64,000 nt of DNA from Xanthomonas hortorum (GCF_024339125.1 NZ_CP101417.1:1302001-1366000), one strand, 5' to 3'. Counted from the stretch's first letter, positions 41,885-52,600 are shown. The notes: generated by a model from the sequence alone, not told the origin. A program made the numbers and translations.

Positions 41885-44713
41885 TCACACCATCCTCGGC
41901 CCGCTCTTGCTCGGATCATCAGGACCGCGATCACGCGCTTGCGCGAGCTCTTGCAATCGTGTCTGTTCCTGCGCATCACGTGTTTGATTGGCGACGAGGT
42001 ATTGTTGTTCCGACGATGTGGTGATTGCTTCTTGTGTCGGCATATTTGCGCGGTTGGCGAAAGGATCCGGAGAGGCTCCAGGGCCGGTACGCATCACGAA
42101 CATCGTGACTCCCCCTGGGAGCTTATCGGTGGGCACGTTCAACGCAACGTCCACGTTGTCGCCGGGTTTGAATCCCGCTTCTACCGCCAGCTTGTAAGCG
42201 CTCGCGACCATGCGATCGCTTCGCTCGTCCCAAGCCTTGTTGGCGCTTTCATCGAGCTTGGCGATGGACAAACGTATCTGCTCCACCAACGCGGCGTCTT
42301 GCGGTTTGGGACCAACAGCGCTCTGACGGTCTACGGATGGCTGATCGTCAATCGGCGGATCCTGCGATGCAGTGGCGCGCGCGCTCAGTTGCATTGCCGG
42401 GGCAGCACCCTGCCCTGCAATCGTGCTCGTAGAGGCTCCACGCTCTTGTGTCTGGCCGTCGTCCAGAGAGGACGACCGTCCTGGCACGGTTGGTGACGAA
42501 GGCGCACTAGGTAAAGGTGCTTCCAACGACGGCGTTGCAGGTTGTTGTGTCTGAGGCGCTTGCGTAGGAGCACTGGGTTGGGGAGTTTCCACAGGCCTGG
42601 CTTGCTGCGTTTGCGCTTGCGATATCTCGGCTGCTGTCGTGGTCGCCCTGATCTCCATGCGGTCGTCATTTTGGCCAACCACCGTGGCGATCGAACCGTC
42701 TTTCTGTAGCTGCAGGAAGAACGGCATCTTTGGACCAGTATCACGCGCGTGGTCTTGTGCGACCGCCGAGGTCGCCGCGTCGATCTGCTCGTCGGTGCGT
42801 GTAATGCCGGCACGGGCGTAGACACCGGCTACCTGGCTGCGCAAGTCGCTTTGCGTCGGCGTGGGATGGGTGCGTGCTACTTCCGCCATCGACGCCATGT
42901 CTTGAAGCCCGGCCTGCTGACTCTGCAACGTGCGGTTCAATTCCTCGCGCGTGTTGCCGGTTGCCTGGTTCGTTCCGTAAAACGTTCCTGGCGTGCTCCA
43001 TTCGCCACTGGCATCACGGGTGTAAGCGTTGCCGTCGGAGGCCTGCAGTGACTGTGGTTGTGCGCGGGCATTGGCAATGACAGGTGGCACCGGTTCGCGG
43101 GAGGTGAACTCGTTCCAGCCAAACTGGTTGTAGGCAATCTGATAGCGCGCTGCGGTCGCCTCCGGTGTGTTGGCCGCGTTCTGCGCGATCACGGTTTGCG
43201 ATTGCCGATCCAACTCGGTCGCACGCTCAGGGCTGACCGGTGCGTTACGCGTCACAGGTATCTTGCCGTCGATGTTCTCCCGGATTTCAACTTGCCACTG
43301 CCCTGTCTGGGCATCGCGTACGTAGTCGCGCCCCGTTTCGAACGGTTCGCGCGGTGGCCGGGTTTCGGCGCTGGCATCAAGGCGGTATGGGTCTTGCGGC
43401 TTCGGCGAGCTCCCCAAGCCGAGCGAGTACGAGTCGTTGGCAGCACGGTAGTTCAGCTCGTCGACCAAGCGGCCGGCGGCAAGCAAGCGCGTCTCTTGAT
43501 AGCCGCCGTTTGGCGTTGGAGCACGCACCGTGCGTGTCCACGCGCCTTGGGCGTCTTCCGGATTGCGTGTCCACTCGTTGCCGCTGCCGTCTGGTTGCGT
43601 GTAGATCCGCTTGATGTCCTGCTGCTCGGCCCAGCGTTCGCCAAGATAGGCGCCGGCCACGCCGCCAACCAAACCGGTGGCCAACGCTCCCGGCCCCGTC
43701 CATGAGCCGGTGGCGGCGCCGTAACCAGCACCAAGCAGGAAGCCACCAGCGATACCACCGGCATTGCGGCCAACGAAGTGGGTGGCCGCCGATTGGGCCG
43801 CCGTCTCGTTGCCCGCCGTCTGCAGTTGGACCACACGATGGCCAGTCACGGCGAAGTCGTAAGCCATGAGCGCCACGCCCGCAGCACCGGCAACACGGGC
43901 GCCGGGTCCTCGCAATCCAGCTGCTTCTGCTGCGGCGGCTTCGCCCGCAACAATGCCGCCTTCGCCTGGGACACCCGGCATTCGGGGAACAACTGGCGGC
44001 CGCGCAATGATCGGTGGCATCTCATGGGGAAAGGCAACGCGCAACCGCGCTGCAAGCGGGTCTGAAAGGGGCAAGTGACCCGCCTGGTTTGCCTCCGCGA
44101 TCGCCGTGCCAAGAGACGGCCGCCCGCCCCATCTCTCACTAAGCGTAGAGGCGCCCGGCTGATCGGCGGCATCCAGCGCAAGTTTGATGTTGCCCTCCGA
44201 TTGGGTGACCCCCGCCCAGCGCGCTTCTGCTGCTGACATCTTTCCCATTTCGGCGATTTGGGGAGCATGGCTGCGCTGGTAGCCGTCGACATCACCGAAG
44301 AACGTTCTGATCTTTGCGTTCGCCTGTTCCGGCGTCATGCCTTGAGGCGTATTGGTCACAAGATCGCCGTTGACCAGCCCGACCTTGAGGGTATCGGTCA
44401 GACCATTGACTCGAGCCGCTATGCGTTGCGCTGCTGCTTGGTCGCCTCGCAAGGTCGCACGGCCATCAGGCGACACCTCCAAGTCCCTAAGCGCAGTTCT
44501 AAGTTCGTCTGTGTAGGCTCCGAGCGGACCCCCTGGGTGGGGCGACAATCCCATCTTGGCAGCCAGCGCCTGATCGGCAGGCAAGTTGAGCATGTTGCTG
44601 GGGCCATGGAGATCGAACAAGCCGCTTTTGGAAAGCGACTGAAGTAGTCGACTTTGTTTAAAAGCCCCTTGTTCGACGACATGGTGTCCTTGAAAAGCCG
44701 GTGTGTCAGCCAT
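41885..44713 (-). CDS. probable T4SS antibacterial effector: AHH nuclease + XVIPCD
   Basis: A 942-aa protein. The N-terminus has GHHVVEQGAF (residues 9-18) and a following Asn-containing stretch (HGPSNMLNLPADQ), the AHH nuclease signature of the HNH/Endo VII superfamily. Near residues 320-360 a glycine-rich hydrophobic segment (GGIAGGFLLGAGYGAATG) may cross membranes. A Gln/Pro-rich linker (about 690-790) leads to a C-terminal domain (EQIRLSIAKLDESANKAWDE, then NVDVALNV, FVMRTG and QEAITTSSEQQ) that fits the Xanthomonas VirB-interacting conserved domain. Such X-Tfe proteins are injected by type IV secretion to kill rival bacteria. GGGAG lies 8 bases before the ATG. The putative immunity gene lies directly upstream. 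Confidence 0.82.
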   Translation of the reverse strand: MADTPAFQGHHVVEQGAFKQSRLLQSLSKSGLFDLHGPSNMLNLPADQALAAKMGLSPHPGGPLGAYTDELRTALRDLEVSPDGRATLRGDQAAAQRIAARVNGLTDTLKVGLVNGDLVTNTPQGMTPEQANAKIRTFFGDVDGYQRSHAPQIAEMGKMSAAEARWAGVTQSEGNIKLALDAADQPGASTLSERWGGRPSLGTAIAEANQAGHLPLSDPLAARLRVAFPHEMPPIIARPPVVPRMPGVPGEGGIVAGEAAAAEAAGLRGPGARVAGAAGVALMAYDFAVTGHRVVQLQTAGNETAAQSAATHFVGRNAGGIAGGFLLGAGYGAATGSWTGPGALATGLVGGVAGAYLGERWAEQQDIKRIYTQPDGSGNEWTRNPEDAQGAWTRTVRAPTPNGGYQETRLLAAGRLVDELNYRAANDSYSLGLGSSPKPQDPYRLDASAETRPPREPFETGRDYVRDAQTGQWQVEIRENIDGKIPVTRNAPVSPERATELDRQSQTVIAQNAANTPEATAARYQIAYNQFGWNEFTSREPVPPVIANARAQPQSLQASDGNAYTRDASGEWSTPGTFYGTNQATGNTREELNRTLQSQQAGLQDMASMAEVARTHPTPTQSDLRSQVAGVYARAGITRTDEQIDAATSAVAQDHARDTGPKMPFFLQLQKDGSIATVVGQNDDRMEIRATTTAAEISQAQTQQARPVETPQPSAPTQAPQTQQPATPSLEAPLPSAPSSPTVPGRSSSLDDGQTQERGASTSTIAGQGAAPAMQLSARATASQDPPIDDQPSVDRQSAVGPKPQDAALVEQIRLSIAKLDESANKAWDERSDRMVASAYKLAVEAGFKPGDNVDVALNVPTDKLPGGVTMFVMRTGPGASPDPFANRANMPTQEAITTSSEQQYLVANQTRDAQEQTRLQELAQARDRGPDDPSKSGPRMV

Positions 44714-44756
44714 TGGCGAAACTCCCGCGCGAATATCCGTTTTAAGGATTGATGAG

Positions 44757-45407
44757 TTATAGGTCTGCGGCGTCGCGCAGACGTACGCCGCTCAGACTCG
44801 CGGCGGTCAATGCATCAAACAAGACACGGTCACAGATAGGTTCGGCTCCAATGTGCGTCTGCCGGAAAATGTGCGCATCTGCTATGACTTCTTCCTTGAA
44901 AACGAGACTGGCGCCACCGGCCACACTGTAGAACTTGATGTCTTCACCGGTGTCATGATCCCGCTCGTACTTGATCTTCACACGCGAAGCTTGCTCGTCC
45001 AGTGCATCGAGCGAACGCACCACGTCGCACAAGAAGTATTGGGGGCCAGGCGAGCCATCAGCGAGCGTAAAATCGCAGGTCGCGAAAGCAAAACCCGCAG
45101 GATCGACAGATTCGAACACGCGCTTCAAGGCTTCCGAAACGATCCAGATGCCTGCAAGCTCCTCGAAATCCCTCGGCATCCCACCTAGCTCGGGCACATG
45201 AATCAGGTGTGGTCTTTCTGGATACTGGCCGACTTCGCCGTTAGGGGGATCCATCGTATTCATGCCTGGGGGAAGAAGCTTCTCTTCGTTGGCGATCTCC
45301 AGGCCTGGGCCCTGACCGTTACTCCAGAAACTAGGTTCGATGACAAAGAATTTCCCTTTGTAGGAAACGCTGGAAATCGTAACGGGAATTGCAGTCTGGT
45401 CGTTCAT
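44757..45407 (-). CDS. Imm11/DUF1629-like immunity protein
   Basis: A 216-aa cytosolic protein read in the same direction as the nuclease effector and ending 43 bases before it. Motifs include FFVIEPSFWSNGQGPG, HVPELGGMPRDFEELAGIW, LKRVFESVDPAGFAF and QYFLCDVVRSLDALDE, which fit the DUF1629 (Imm11) pattern of polymorphic-toxin immunity proteins. ATG at 45407 follows GGAAG. Two upstream starts would add a short leader. The position directly upstream of an X-Tfe is where X-Tfi immunity genes sit, so it most likely protects the producer from the AHH nuclease. Confidence 0.8.
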   Translation of the reverse strand: MNDQTAIPVTISSVSYKGKFFVIEPSFWSNGQGPGLEIANEEKLLPPGMNTMDPPNGEVGQYPERPHLIHVPELGGMPRDFEELAGIWIVSEALKRVFESVDPAGFAFATCDFTLADGSPGPQYFLCDVVRSLDALDEQASRVKIKYERDHDTGEDIKFYSVAGGASLVFKEEVIADAHIFRQTHIGAEPICDRVLFDALTAASLSGVRLRDAADL

Positions 45408-45594
45408 GGCGGCTTCCATCGTGGATGCGGTTGCGTTGTGCATCTCGGCTTATCACTTTGTTAAGCGATTCTAGAGCAACGAGCGGACTATCAGTGGATT
45501 ACTCGAAAAACCTCCTTGAGGGGCCGAACTGGCGTATGAAAATCTTGGCTAACGCCGGCATCAAATTAACTTCTATAACAAAAGCCTGCTTTCA

Positions 45595-45819
45595 TTAAGG
45601 CTCGCCCGGCCTTTGCTCCACCCGCTGCTCAAGCATCTCGCGCACGGCATAGGCTGCATCGAAGACGGCTTGTCCCAACGTTGGCAGGGTCTGTGCCTCC
45701 AGGCACTCCGGTTTGCTCATGGCGATGACGTCGCCATGAGCGATGAGGGTGCGTAGCAGGCGGTCGAGCTGGTCGCGTTGGTCCAGCGTGAGATGCAAGA
45801 CGATGGCGGGGTGCTCCAT
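45595..45819 (-). CDS. hypothetical protein downstream of symE-like gene (74 aa)
   Basis: Starts at MEHPAIVLHL with GGAGGG 6-7 bases before the ATG. The protein is helical and acidic (LTLDQRDQLDRLLRTLIAH, then GQAVFDAAYAVREMLEQRV). No family recognised. It follows the SymE-like gene by 111 bp on the same strand and may be cotranscribed. Confidence 0.55.
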   Translation of the reverse strand: MEHPAIVLHLTLDQRDQLDRLLRTLIAHGDVIAMSKPECLEAQTLPTLGQAVFDAAYAVREMLEQRVEQRPGEP

Positions 45820-45930
45820 CTGTGTCCCTCCTCTGCGCGGGGAGCGGGGAGCGCGCACGGTGTGGCGATTGGTGCGTTGCGCTCGGCGCGGGGCGTGCGG
45901 GTGCGTGCTGCGCGTGCGCGGCGCACCTGG

Positions 45931-46281
45931 TTAGTCCGTAGGTGCGACGCTGACGACCAGCTCGCCATTGCGCAGGCGGATGTGGAGCTTGCTGCCGATG
46001 GTGAAGCCCAGTTGTTCCAGCCAGCGGCCGCGTAGGCGCAGTGTGGGGATGCGTTGGTCGCTGGCGGGGTAGTAGCCGTAGCCGACGGTGCAGCGGTGCG
46101 GGGCACGCGGGTGGCCGGGGCGTGGGGGCCGGGCTTCGGTGCGGGGTTGGGGGATGGGGGTGCGCTCGACGTAGGGCCGTGGCTTGATCGAGGGGTCGAG
46201 CGAGTGCCAGCCGATCTCGGTGGGCGGCAGCTCCGTGGCGCGCTTGCGTGGGGATGTGGGACGGGACGTGGATCGACGCAT
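45931..46281 (-). CDS. symE: SymE-family type I toxin-like protein
   Basis: A 116-aa protein: a basic, Pro/Arg-rich N-terminal half (RRSTSRPTSPRKRATELPP) and a C-terminal AbrB-like SymE domain (RIPTLRLRGRWLEQLGFTIG followed by SKLHIRLRNGELVVSV). SymE in E. coli is an SOS-induced RNA-targeting or nucleoid-compacting toxin controlled by the antisense RNA SymR. AAGGAGG lies 9 bases before the ATG, a strong ribosome-binding site, which would be the target of an antisense RNA. A structured leader lies upstream. Confidence 0.75.
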   Translation of the reverse strand: MRRSTSRPTSPRKRATELPPTEIGWHSLDPSIKPRPYVERTPIPQPRTEARPPRPGHPRAPHRCTVGYGYYPASDQRIPTLRLRGRWLEQLGFTIGSKLHIRLRNGELVVSVAPTD

Positions 46282-46575
46282 GGCAAAGCCCTCCTTGACG
46301 AACAGGCCCCGCCGCCGGGTGGCGACGGGATGTCGGGAGGTTAGAAACCGCTAAGAGTCGGCGGGCGTATTTCCCCGAAGGGTGTTGTATTAGCCGCCCT
46401 CCCGACGCAGGCATCGCGCCGGTTGCGCCCACAAGACACTGCAGGCACAAAAAACCCACCGGTTTGACGGAGGTGGGTACCGCTCTTAGAGGAGTTTCTA
46501 CGCTCCTTAGAGTGGAGATTGCTGCCGGTTCGCTTGGATGTCAACCGGTTCAGATGCGTGGCGTTGATCAACATC
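46282..46575 (-). ncRNA. structured leader or small RNA upstream of symE-like gene
   Basis: On the minus strand an imperfect hairpin (CTCTAAGGAG with CTCCTCTAAGAG, 46483-46511) is followed by a terminator-like stem, ACCCACC (46472-46478, complement) with GGTGGGT (46454-46460), and a run of T. Transcription could stop at about 46448, giving a short RNA, or read on into symE. Further hairpins follow (GTCGCCACCCGGCGGC near 46310). Transcript boundaries are unknown. Confidence 0.4.
46448..46478 (-). terminator. rho-independent terminator upstream of symE-like gene
   Basis: Stem ACCCACC / GGTGGGT with an 11-base loop, followed on the minus strand by six T residues (46449-46454). It lies between the leader and the toxin gene in the same direction, so it may act as an attenuator. 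Confidence 0.65.
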
Positions 46576-46578
46576 TCG

Positions 46579-46801
46579 TGACGCTGCCACTCACATTGAT
46601 GAGGTGTTTGGAAAATAGCTCTGATCCCATATTTACTCAGGCAATTACCAAACTCGCCAACGCCTTGGGGGGTGAACGTGACAGAGCTTCCGTAGACAAG
46701 CCGAGAACTCCGAGCCAGTCTGCCAGATCAAGAGGGCATTATTTTTCCATATCGAACGAACGCTTTCTGCCGTGCTGCCAGAGATGGAGATCTGGACGCT
46801 C
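46579..46801. other. right edge of island, nothing recognised
   Basis: About 220 bp between the leader RNA region and the acylase gene. No gene or repeat was recognised. GC content returns to the chromosomal level within it. Confidence 0.4.
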
Positions 46802-49258
46802 TCAGTTGGGATGACCGCCTTGCGTCGAACCTGGCGCTTGCGCCGGCACCAGATCCACGACCTGCTCGGTCGCCGCATCAACCGCCGCACGCGTGTACAC
46901 CAACGGGAAATAGCTACCCTGCAACCACATCGGTGCGAGGTCGCGGTAGTGCGGGCTGGCCGGGTCGCCGGATTGGCCGGGGTAGTTCATGGCGCGCGAG
47001 TTATCCCAGTTGCCCAGGTCGATGATCAGCCGTGCAGACGGGCCGATGGTCTGGCGGAAAGTGGTGGGGTCGTAGCTGGATTGATTGGGCGTATACGGGC
47101 TGCCGCCCTTGGCGAATGGGCCCACGTCCAGCAGCGCATGATCGGTGCCGACCGCCGCGCTCATGGCGTGCGTGACCTTGTTGGTATGCAGCTTGCCCCA
47201 CGGCCATTGCGCAGGATCCGGCCCGTGCAGGTCGACCAGCGATTGATAGGCGCTGCGTAGCGACTCCAGCAGCAGTTGATCGCGGCGTGCGGCCGGTGCG
47301 GGGCCGAACGCGGCGCCGGGGTGTTCCAGTGCCTCCATCAACACCGCTGCATCCGGCATGTCGAAGGTGGCCGCCTCGGAGGGGCGCAGCACCAGCGCCT
47401 TGTAGGCATCGCCGAGATAGCGGCTGAACCACACCTCTTCCAACGCGGCGGCAGCGGAGGTGGCGCTCACCGTGCCATCCCAGGGTTTGAGCAACTCAAG
47501 CGCCGCCGTGGTGGCGGCATCTTGCGCGTGCAGCGGCTTGATCAACGCGACCAGCCGCTGCGCCAGCAACGACACCTGATCGTTCTGCAGTTTTTCCGAA
47601 TCCTGCACGCTCACCGTTGGCAGCTGCGACAGCACCTGGGTGATGCGCGCATGCCGCGCGTCGTTGGCCCATTCGAAACCGATCTTGCGCTGCGCATACG
47701 GGTAGCCGGCAGGCAGGTTCATTTCGTTGGAGGTAGTGATGAAGCCTGCTGCGGGATTCTTCGATGACGGCAGCACATCGGCGTCCCAGAAACCGTTCCA
47801 CTCGTCGCGGCCGTCGCCAGGCACCGGCAGCAAGCCGTCGGACTGCACGCGGCGCGGCGTCATGCCGGCAGTGGCCCAACCGATGTTGCCCTTGACGTCT
47901 GCGTAGACCTGATTCACCGACGGCGCGCCCCAATGTGCGAGTGCGTCCTTGAATTGTTCGAACGAGTCCGCTCTGAGATAACGCAAGGACCCCAGGTAGG
48001 GGGCCGTGCCCGGTTGGCTCCACACCGAACGGATCGCATAGGCGATGTGCTTGTCTGCATCGACGTAGATCACCGGCCCGTGGCGGGTGAATTGCAGCTG
48101 CTCGGTGACCGCCGCGGTATCGCGCACCGCGATGGAGGCGGGTTCGGTGTGCAGCGGCTCCCACTTGCCGTTGTACCAATACGATGCGTTGTCGGCCGGA
48201 TTCAGACGGTAGACGTACAGGTCCTCCTGATCGATGTTGAAGATGGTCAGCCCGAACGCACTGCGCTGGTTGTGGCCGATCGCGATACCGGGTGCAGTCG
48301 GCTCGCCGGCACCGATGACGTCCAGCCCCGGGCTGTTGAGATGCACGAAATAGCGCAGGCTGGGAACGCTGTAGGCGCGATGCGGGTCGTCGGCCAGCAC
48401 CGCGTGGCCGGTGGCCGATTTTTGCGGTGCGATGACCCAGTTGTTGCTGCCTTCGGCGAAGGCGTCCTCGCCTGGACGCAGTGGCGTTGTCGGCGCGTCG
48501 GCCACGTGCGTGTCGGCGCTGAGCCTGGGGCTTTGCGTGGCCAGTTCGTAGACCTTCAAGACGTCATCCGGAAGGCAAGGATCCAGCCCCTCGGGCACGC
48601 GGGTGGTCCAGGCCGGTTGCAACTTCTGGCGCACTGCATCGACGGCAAGCGAGGCCTTGCACGCAACCTTTGCACGCGCCACTTCGCTTTTGACGTTACG
48701 GCTCAAGCCGGTGGTGCGGATGCGCAGCACATCGTCCGGCGCCCATTTTTCCGGGCGATACACGAACGTGCGGAATTCATACGGCAGCGCGTGCGGATGG
48801 GCGCCCAACCAATCGATGTAGGCATTGATGCCGGCAACGAAGCGCGTCACATCGCGCTGCGCGTCGGGCCCGTAACTGTTCCACTCCTCGGACATGCTGC
48901 CGCGATACAGAAACAGCCGCGCGGCGCGATCCTGCTGCACATAGGCAGGCCCGAACGCCGCCGACAAGTGACCAAGCCCTTTGCGACGCAGCAGGTCCAG
49001 TTGAAACAGGCGGTCGCGTGCCACGTTGAAGCCCTGCACGAAAAACGCATCGTTGTCCGTTTTGGCATAGATGTGCGCCACGCCCCAGCGATCCACGCGG
49101 ATCTGCGCGGGCTGTTCCAACCCCGCAACGGTCAGCGTGGCGTGCGTCGGTTGGGCCGCCGCTGCGCTGTCGAGCATCAGCTGGCACACCACCAGGCACC
49201 ACAGCACTGTTGTGCTTATCGAGATCGTGCCTATCGAGATCCTGCGTGTCGACATCAT
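46802..49258 (-). CDS. penicillin acylase family (Ntn) amidase
   Basis: An 818-aa secreted amidase with signal peptide (STTVLWCLVVCQLMLDSAAAA) after MMSTRRISI. Alpha-chain motif: VAHIYAKTDNDAFFVQGFNVARDRLFQ (written as the VAHIYA...QGF...ARDRLFQ pattern). The catalytic Ser lies in EGSNNWVIAP near residue 270, where the precursor is cut to expose the nucleophile, and a later Asn is in TTSNEMNLP. Such enzymes hydrolyse penicillin-like, N-acyl-homoserine-lactone or other amide substrates in the periplasm, so quorum-signal cleavage is possible. ATG at 49258 is chosen because it directly precedes the signal. Divergent from ndvB. Confidence 0.88.
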   Translation of the reverse strand: MMSTRRISIGTISISTTVLWCLVVCQLMLDSAAAAQPTHATLTVAGLEQPAQIRVDRWGVAHIYAKTDNDAFFVQGFNVARDRLFQLDLLRRKGLGHLSAAFGPAYVQQDRAARLFLYRGSMSEEWNSYGPDAQRDVTRFVAGINAYIDWLGAHPHALPYEFRTFVYRPEKWAPDDVLRIRTTGLSRNVKSEVARAKVACKASLAVDAVRQKLQPAWTTRVPEGLDPCLPDDVLKVYELATQSPRLSADTHVADAPTTPLRPGEDAFAEGSNNWVIAPQKSATGHAVLADDPHRAYSVPSLRYFVHLNSPGLDVIGAGEPTAPGIAIGHNQRSAFGLTIFNIDQEDLYVYRLNPADNASYWYNGKWEPLHTEPASIAVRDTAAVTEQLQFTRHGPVIYVDADKHIAYAIRSVWSQPGTAPYLGSLRYLRADSFEQFKDALAHWGAPSVNQVYADVKGNIGWATAGMTPRRVQSDGLLPVPGDGRDEWNGFWDADVLPSSKNPAAGFITTSNEMNLPAGYPYAQRKIGFEWANDARHARITQVLSQLPTVSVQDSEKLQNDQVSLLAQRLVALIKPLHAQDAATTAALELLKPWDGTVSATSAAAALEEVWFSRYLGDAYKALVLRPSEAATFDMPDAAVLMEALEHPGAAFGPAPAARRDQLLLESLRSAYQSLVDLHGPDPAQWPWGKLHTNKVTHAMSAAVGTDHALLDVGPFAKGGSPYTPNQSSYDPTTFRQTIGPSARLIIDLGNWDNSRAMNYPGQSGDPASPHYRDLAPMWLQGSYFPLVYTRAAVDAATEQVVDLVPAQAPGSTQGGHPN

Positions 49259-49639
49259 GCGTGGCACACCTTGCGGGTGAAAAGGGCGGTGTTCAGCGGC
49301 ATGTTCGTTATCCCATCGGCAGCCGCGCAGGCTGCGGCATTGTGGCGTGTTGCGTGCGGTTGCCGCAGAACCACCGGCGCGAAAAACGAATCGCAGCTGC
49401 AGCACTGGCCGCATCTTCAACCGGCGATCATCGCCGCCAGTACCAGGCTTTTTGCACCGTTTGGCTGGGCGCGGGCGTGCAGTCTTCCATCACCCATCTC
49501 GGCGCGCAGCGCGCGTGAAGCGTGCGTCGATCAGCCAACGACTGCAACGCGTCCGCATTGCTGCCTTCACATGCCACACAGGGCAAGCGCGCATGATCGT
49601 CGCCTCTAGCGGCTCTTATGCTGCACAGGTTATGTCTCC
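49259..49639. other. divergent promoter region
   Basis: A 381-bp gap between the acylase and the glucan synthase genes, which are transcribed apart. No clear -35/-10 pair, palindrome or repeat was found. Both promoters must lie here. Confidence 0.45.
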
Positions 49640-52600
49640 ATGCCGCCACAGCGGAAGGCTTCTGCGTTCTCTCTCTGGTGGCAGTCGATTACCCAACCAG
49701 CAGCAACCCTGCAGCATCCGTCGGTGCGGGATGCAGTGCCTGAAGGCGCCGCCTTGTTTGGCGACGAGCAGATGGAGGCACTGGGGCACAGCCTGGCGCA
49801 GGCGCATGTGCTCTACACCGGGCCAACCCGCGAACTGCTGTTGTCGCAACTCAAGTTCAACGAACGCGCACTCGGCACGGCCGCAGCGCGATTGACCGAA
49901 ATGTCGGCCGATGGCTTGCGCCTGCATCCGGCCGGCGAGTGGTTGCTGGACAACTATTATCTGGTCGAAGAACAGATGCGCCTGGCGCGTCAGCATCTTC
50001 CACCCGGTTACAGCCGGCAATTGCCGCGTCTGCGCACGCCCACCTCGGTTGGCCTGCCGCGCGTCTACGAGCTGGGCCTGGAAGTAGTGGCGCATGGCGA
50101 CGGGCGCGTGGATACGATCACGCTGAGCCGTTTCATTGCAGCCTATCAACAGGTGGCGCCACTCAAACTCGGCGAGCTGTGGGCGATTCCGATCATGTTG
50201 CGGCTGGCGCTGATCGACAACCTGCGCCGCATTGCCGAAGACATCATGCGCGATGGCCGCGACACCCGGCTGGCCGCACACTGGGCCGCGTTGCTCAACG
50301 CCACGGCGGCGGCGCAACCCAAGGACGTGGTGGTGGTGGTGGCCGATATGGCGCGCTCGCAGCCGCCGGCCACCGGCGCGTTCGTGGCCGAGTTGACGCG
50401 CGGCATCCAGGGCCGCGGGCCGGTGTTGTCGATGGCCAGCGCCTGGGTGGAGCAGTGGCTGGCAAGCGAAGGCCACAGTGTGGAAGGCCTGGTGCATGCC
50501 GAGAGCCAACGCCAGGCGGCCGAACAGGTGGCGATCAGCAACAGCATCGGCAGCCTGCGGTTTCTGGACCAGATGGATTGGCGCGACTTCGTCGAGGCCA
50601 TGAGCGTGGTCGAGCAGATCCTGCGCAAAGATCCGGCCGATGTCTACGCACGCATGGATTTCCACACCCGCGATAGCTACCGGCATGTGGTGGAGCATCT
50701 GGCGCAGCGCCTGGACCGCGACGAGCCGGCGGTGGCCGAGTGCGTCCTGCGCCTGGCCGCGCAGCCGGGCTCCGATGCACCGGTGGCCAGCCACGTGGGC
50801 TATTACCTGGTGGATACGGGATTGCCGCTGCTGCGTAGCGCGCTGCGCGACCCAGCAGCACCCGGCACACCGAAACCACCGCGCCCACGCGCGCGACGCG
50901 TTGCGCTGCCGGTGTACCTGCTGCCGATCGCCGTGATCGCCGTGGTGTGGAGCGGTGTATTGCTGCAGGGCGTGAGCGCATTGCCGCCGGCGCTGTGGTG
51001 GATCACCGCCGGCATCGCGCTGCTGGCCGCCAGCGAGTTGGGCATCGCCCTGGTCAACTGGGTGGCAACGCTGTGGGTGCGCCCGCATCCGTTGCCACGC
51101 ATGGACCTGAGCCTGGGCATTCCACCCGATTGCCGCACGCTGGTGGTGATGCCGAGCATGCTGGCCAGCCCCGAGGCCATCGACGAGCTGGTCGACGCGT
51201 TAGAGGTGCATTACCTGGCCAACCGCGACGAACAGCTGTACTTCGCGCTGCTCACCGATTTTCTCGATGCCGCGCAAGCGCTGTTGCCTGGCGACATGGC
51301 ATTGGTGGCGCATGCGGCGCAACACATCGACCGGCTCAACACGGCCTATGCCGATGCGCACGGCGATCGCTTCTTCCTGCTGCATCGCGCACGCCAGTGG
51401 AACGCGGGCGAAGGCTGCTGGATGGGCGCAGAGCGCAAGCGCGGCAAGCTGGAAGCGCTCAACCGGCTGTTGTGCGCGGGCGATGCGCCGCTGCAGGCAG
51501 CCCACGAATTCCTGCAGGTGCAAGGCGATGTCGCCGCGCTGGTGCAGGTGCGCTATGTGATCACGCTCGATAGCGACACCCACCTGCCGCGCGATGCGGC
51601 ACGCGCGCTGGTCGGGGCGATGTCGCATCCGTTGAATGTGCCGCGCATGGATGCGGCCGGGCAGATCGTCGAGGCCGGTTACGGCATCCTGCAGCCCGGC
51701 CTGGGCACCGGCATGAGCGAGGGCGGCGAATCGCGCTTTGCGCGCATGTTCGGCATCGAGCCGGGCATCGACCCGTACACCCGCGTGGTGTCGGACGTGT
51801 ACCAGGATCTGTTCGGCGAAGGCTCCTTCATCGGCAAGGGCATCTATGCGGTGGCCACCTTCGAGCAGGTGCTGGCCGGCCGCTTCCCCGATAACCGCGT
51901 GCTCAGCCATGACCTGCTGGAAGGCTGTTATGTGCGCGCCGGGTTGCTCAGCGACGTGCGTCTGTACGAGCGCCATCCGCAGCGCTACGCCACCGATGCC
52001 AAGCGCCGCGCGCGCTGGGTGCGTGGCGACTGGCAGTTGCTGCCATGGCTGCTGCCGTGGGTACCCGACCGCGGTGGCCGGCGCGCGCGCAATCCGTTGT
52101 CGTGGTTGTCGCGCGGCAAGCTGCTGGACAACCTGCGCCGCAGCCTGGTGGCACCGGCGGCGTTTGCATTGTTGCTGATCGGCTGGCTGTGCTCGCCCAC
52201 CCCATTGCGCTGGACGCTATGGATGCTGGTGTTGTGGCTGCTGCCGGGTCTGTGTTCGGCGGTGTATGCGCTGGCGCACCCGCCCGAGGGTTTGGGGTTG
52301 CGTCATCACGCGCGCCAGGTTGGGATGGGGCTGCGTCAGCACCTGCTGCGCACCGGCGTGGTGCTGGCCTGCCTGCCGTTCGAGGCGGGGCTGCAGCTGG
52401 CGGCCATCGCGCGCACGCTGGTGCGGATGTCGATCACCCAGCGCCACCTGCTGCAGTGGGCACCGTCCAGCGAAGTGGAGCGCAGCGCGCGCAGCGGCAA
52501 TGCCGAACAACAGCTGATGGCCGGCGCCGCCTGCAGTGCGGCGCTGGTAATCGCCGCAGTGGCATGGTGGTCGCCGTTGGCGTTGTGGACGGCGCTGCCG

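Noticed and set aside
46341-46574. A 77-codon minus-strand frame upstream of symE
   Set aside because: It covers the hairpins and terminator, and codon usage looks random. Better explained as a leader RNA.
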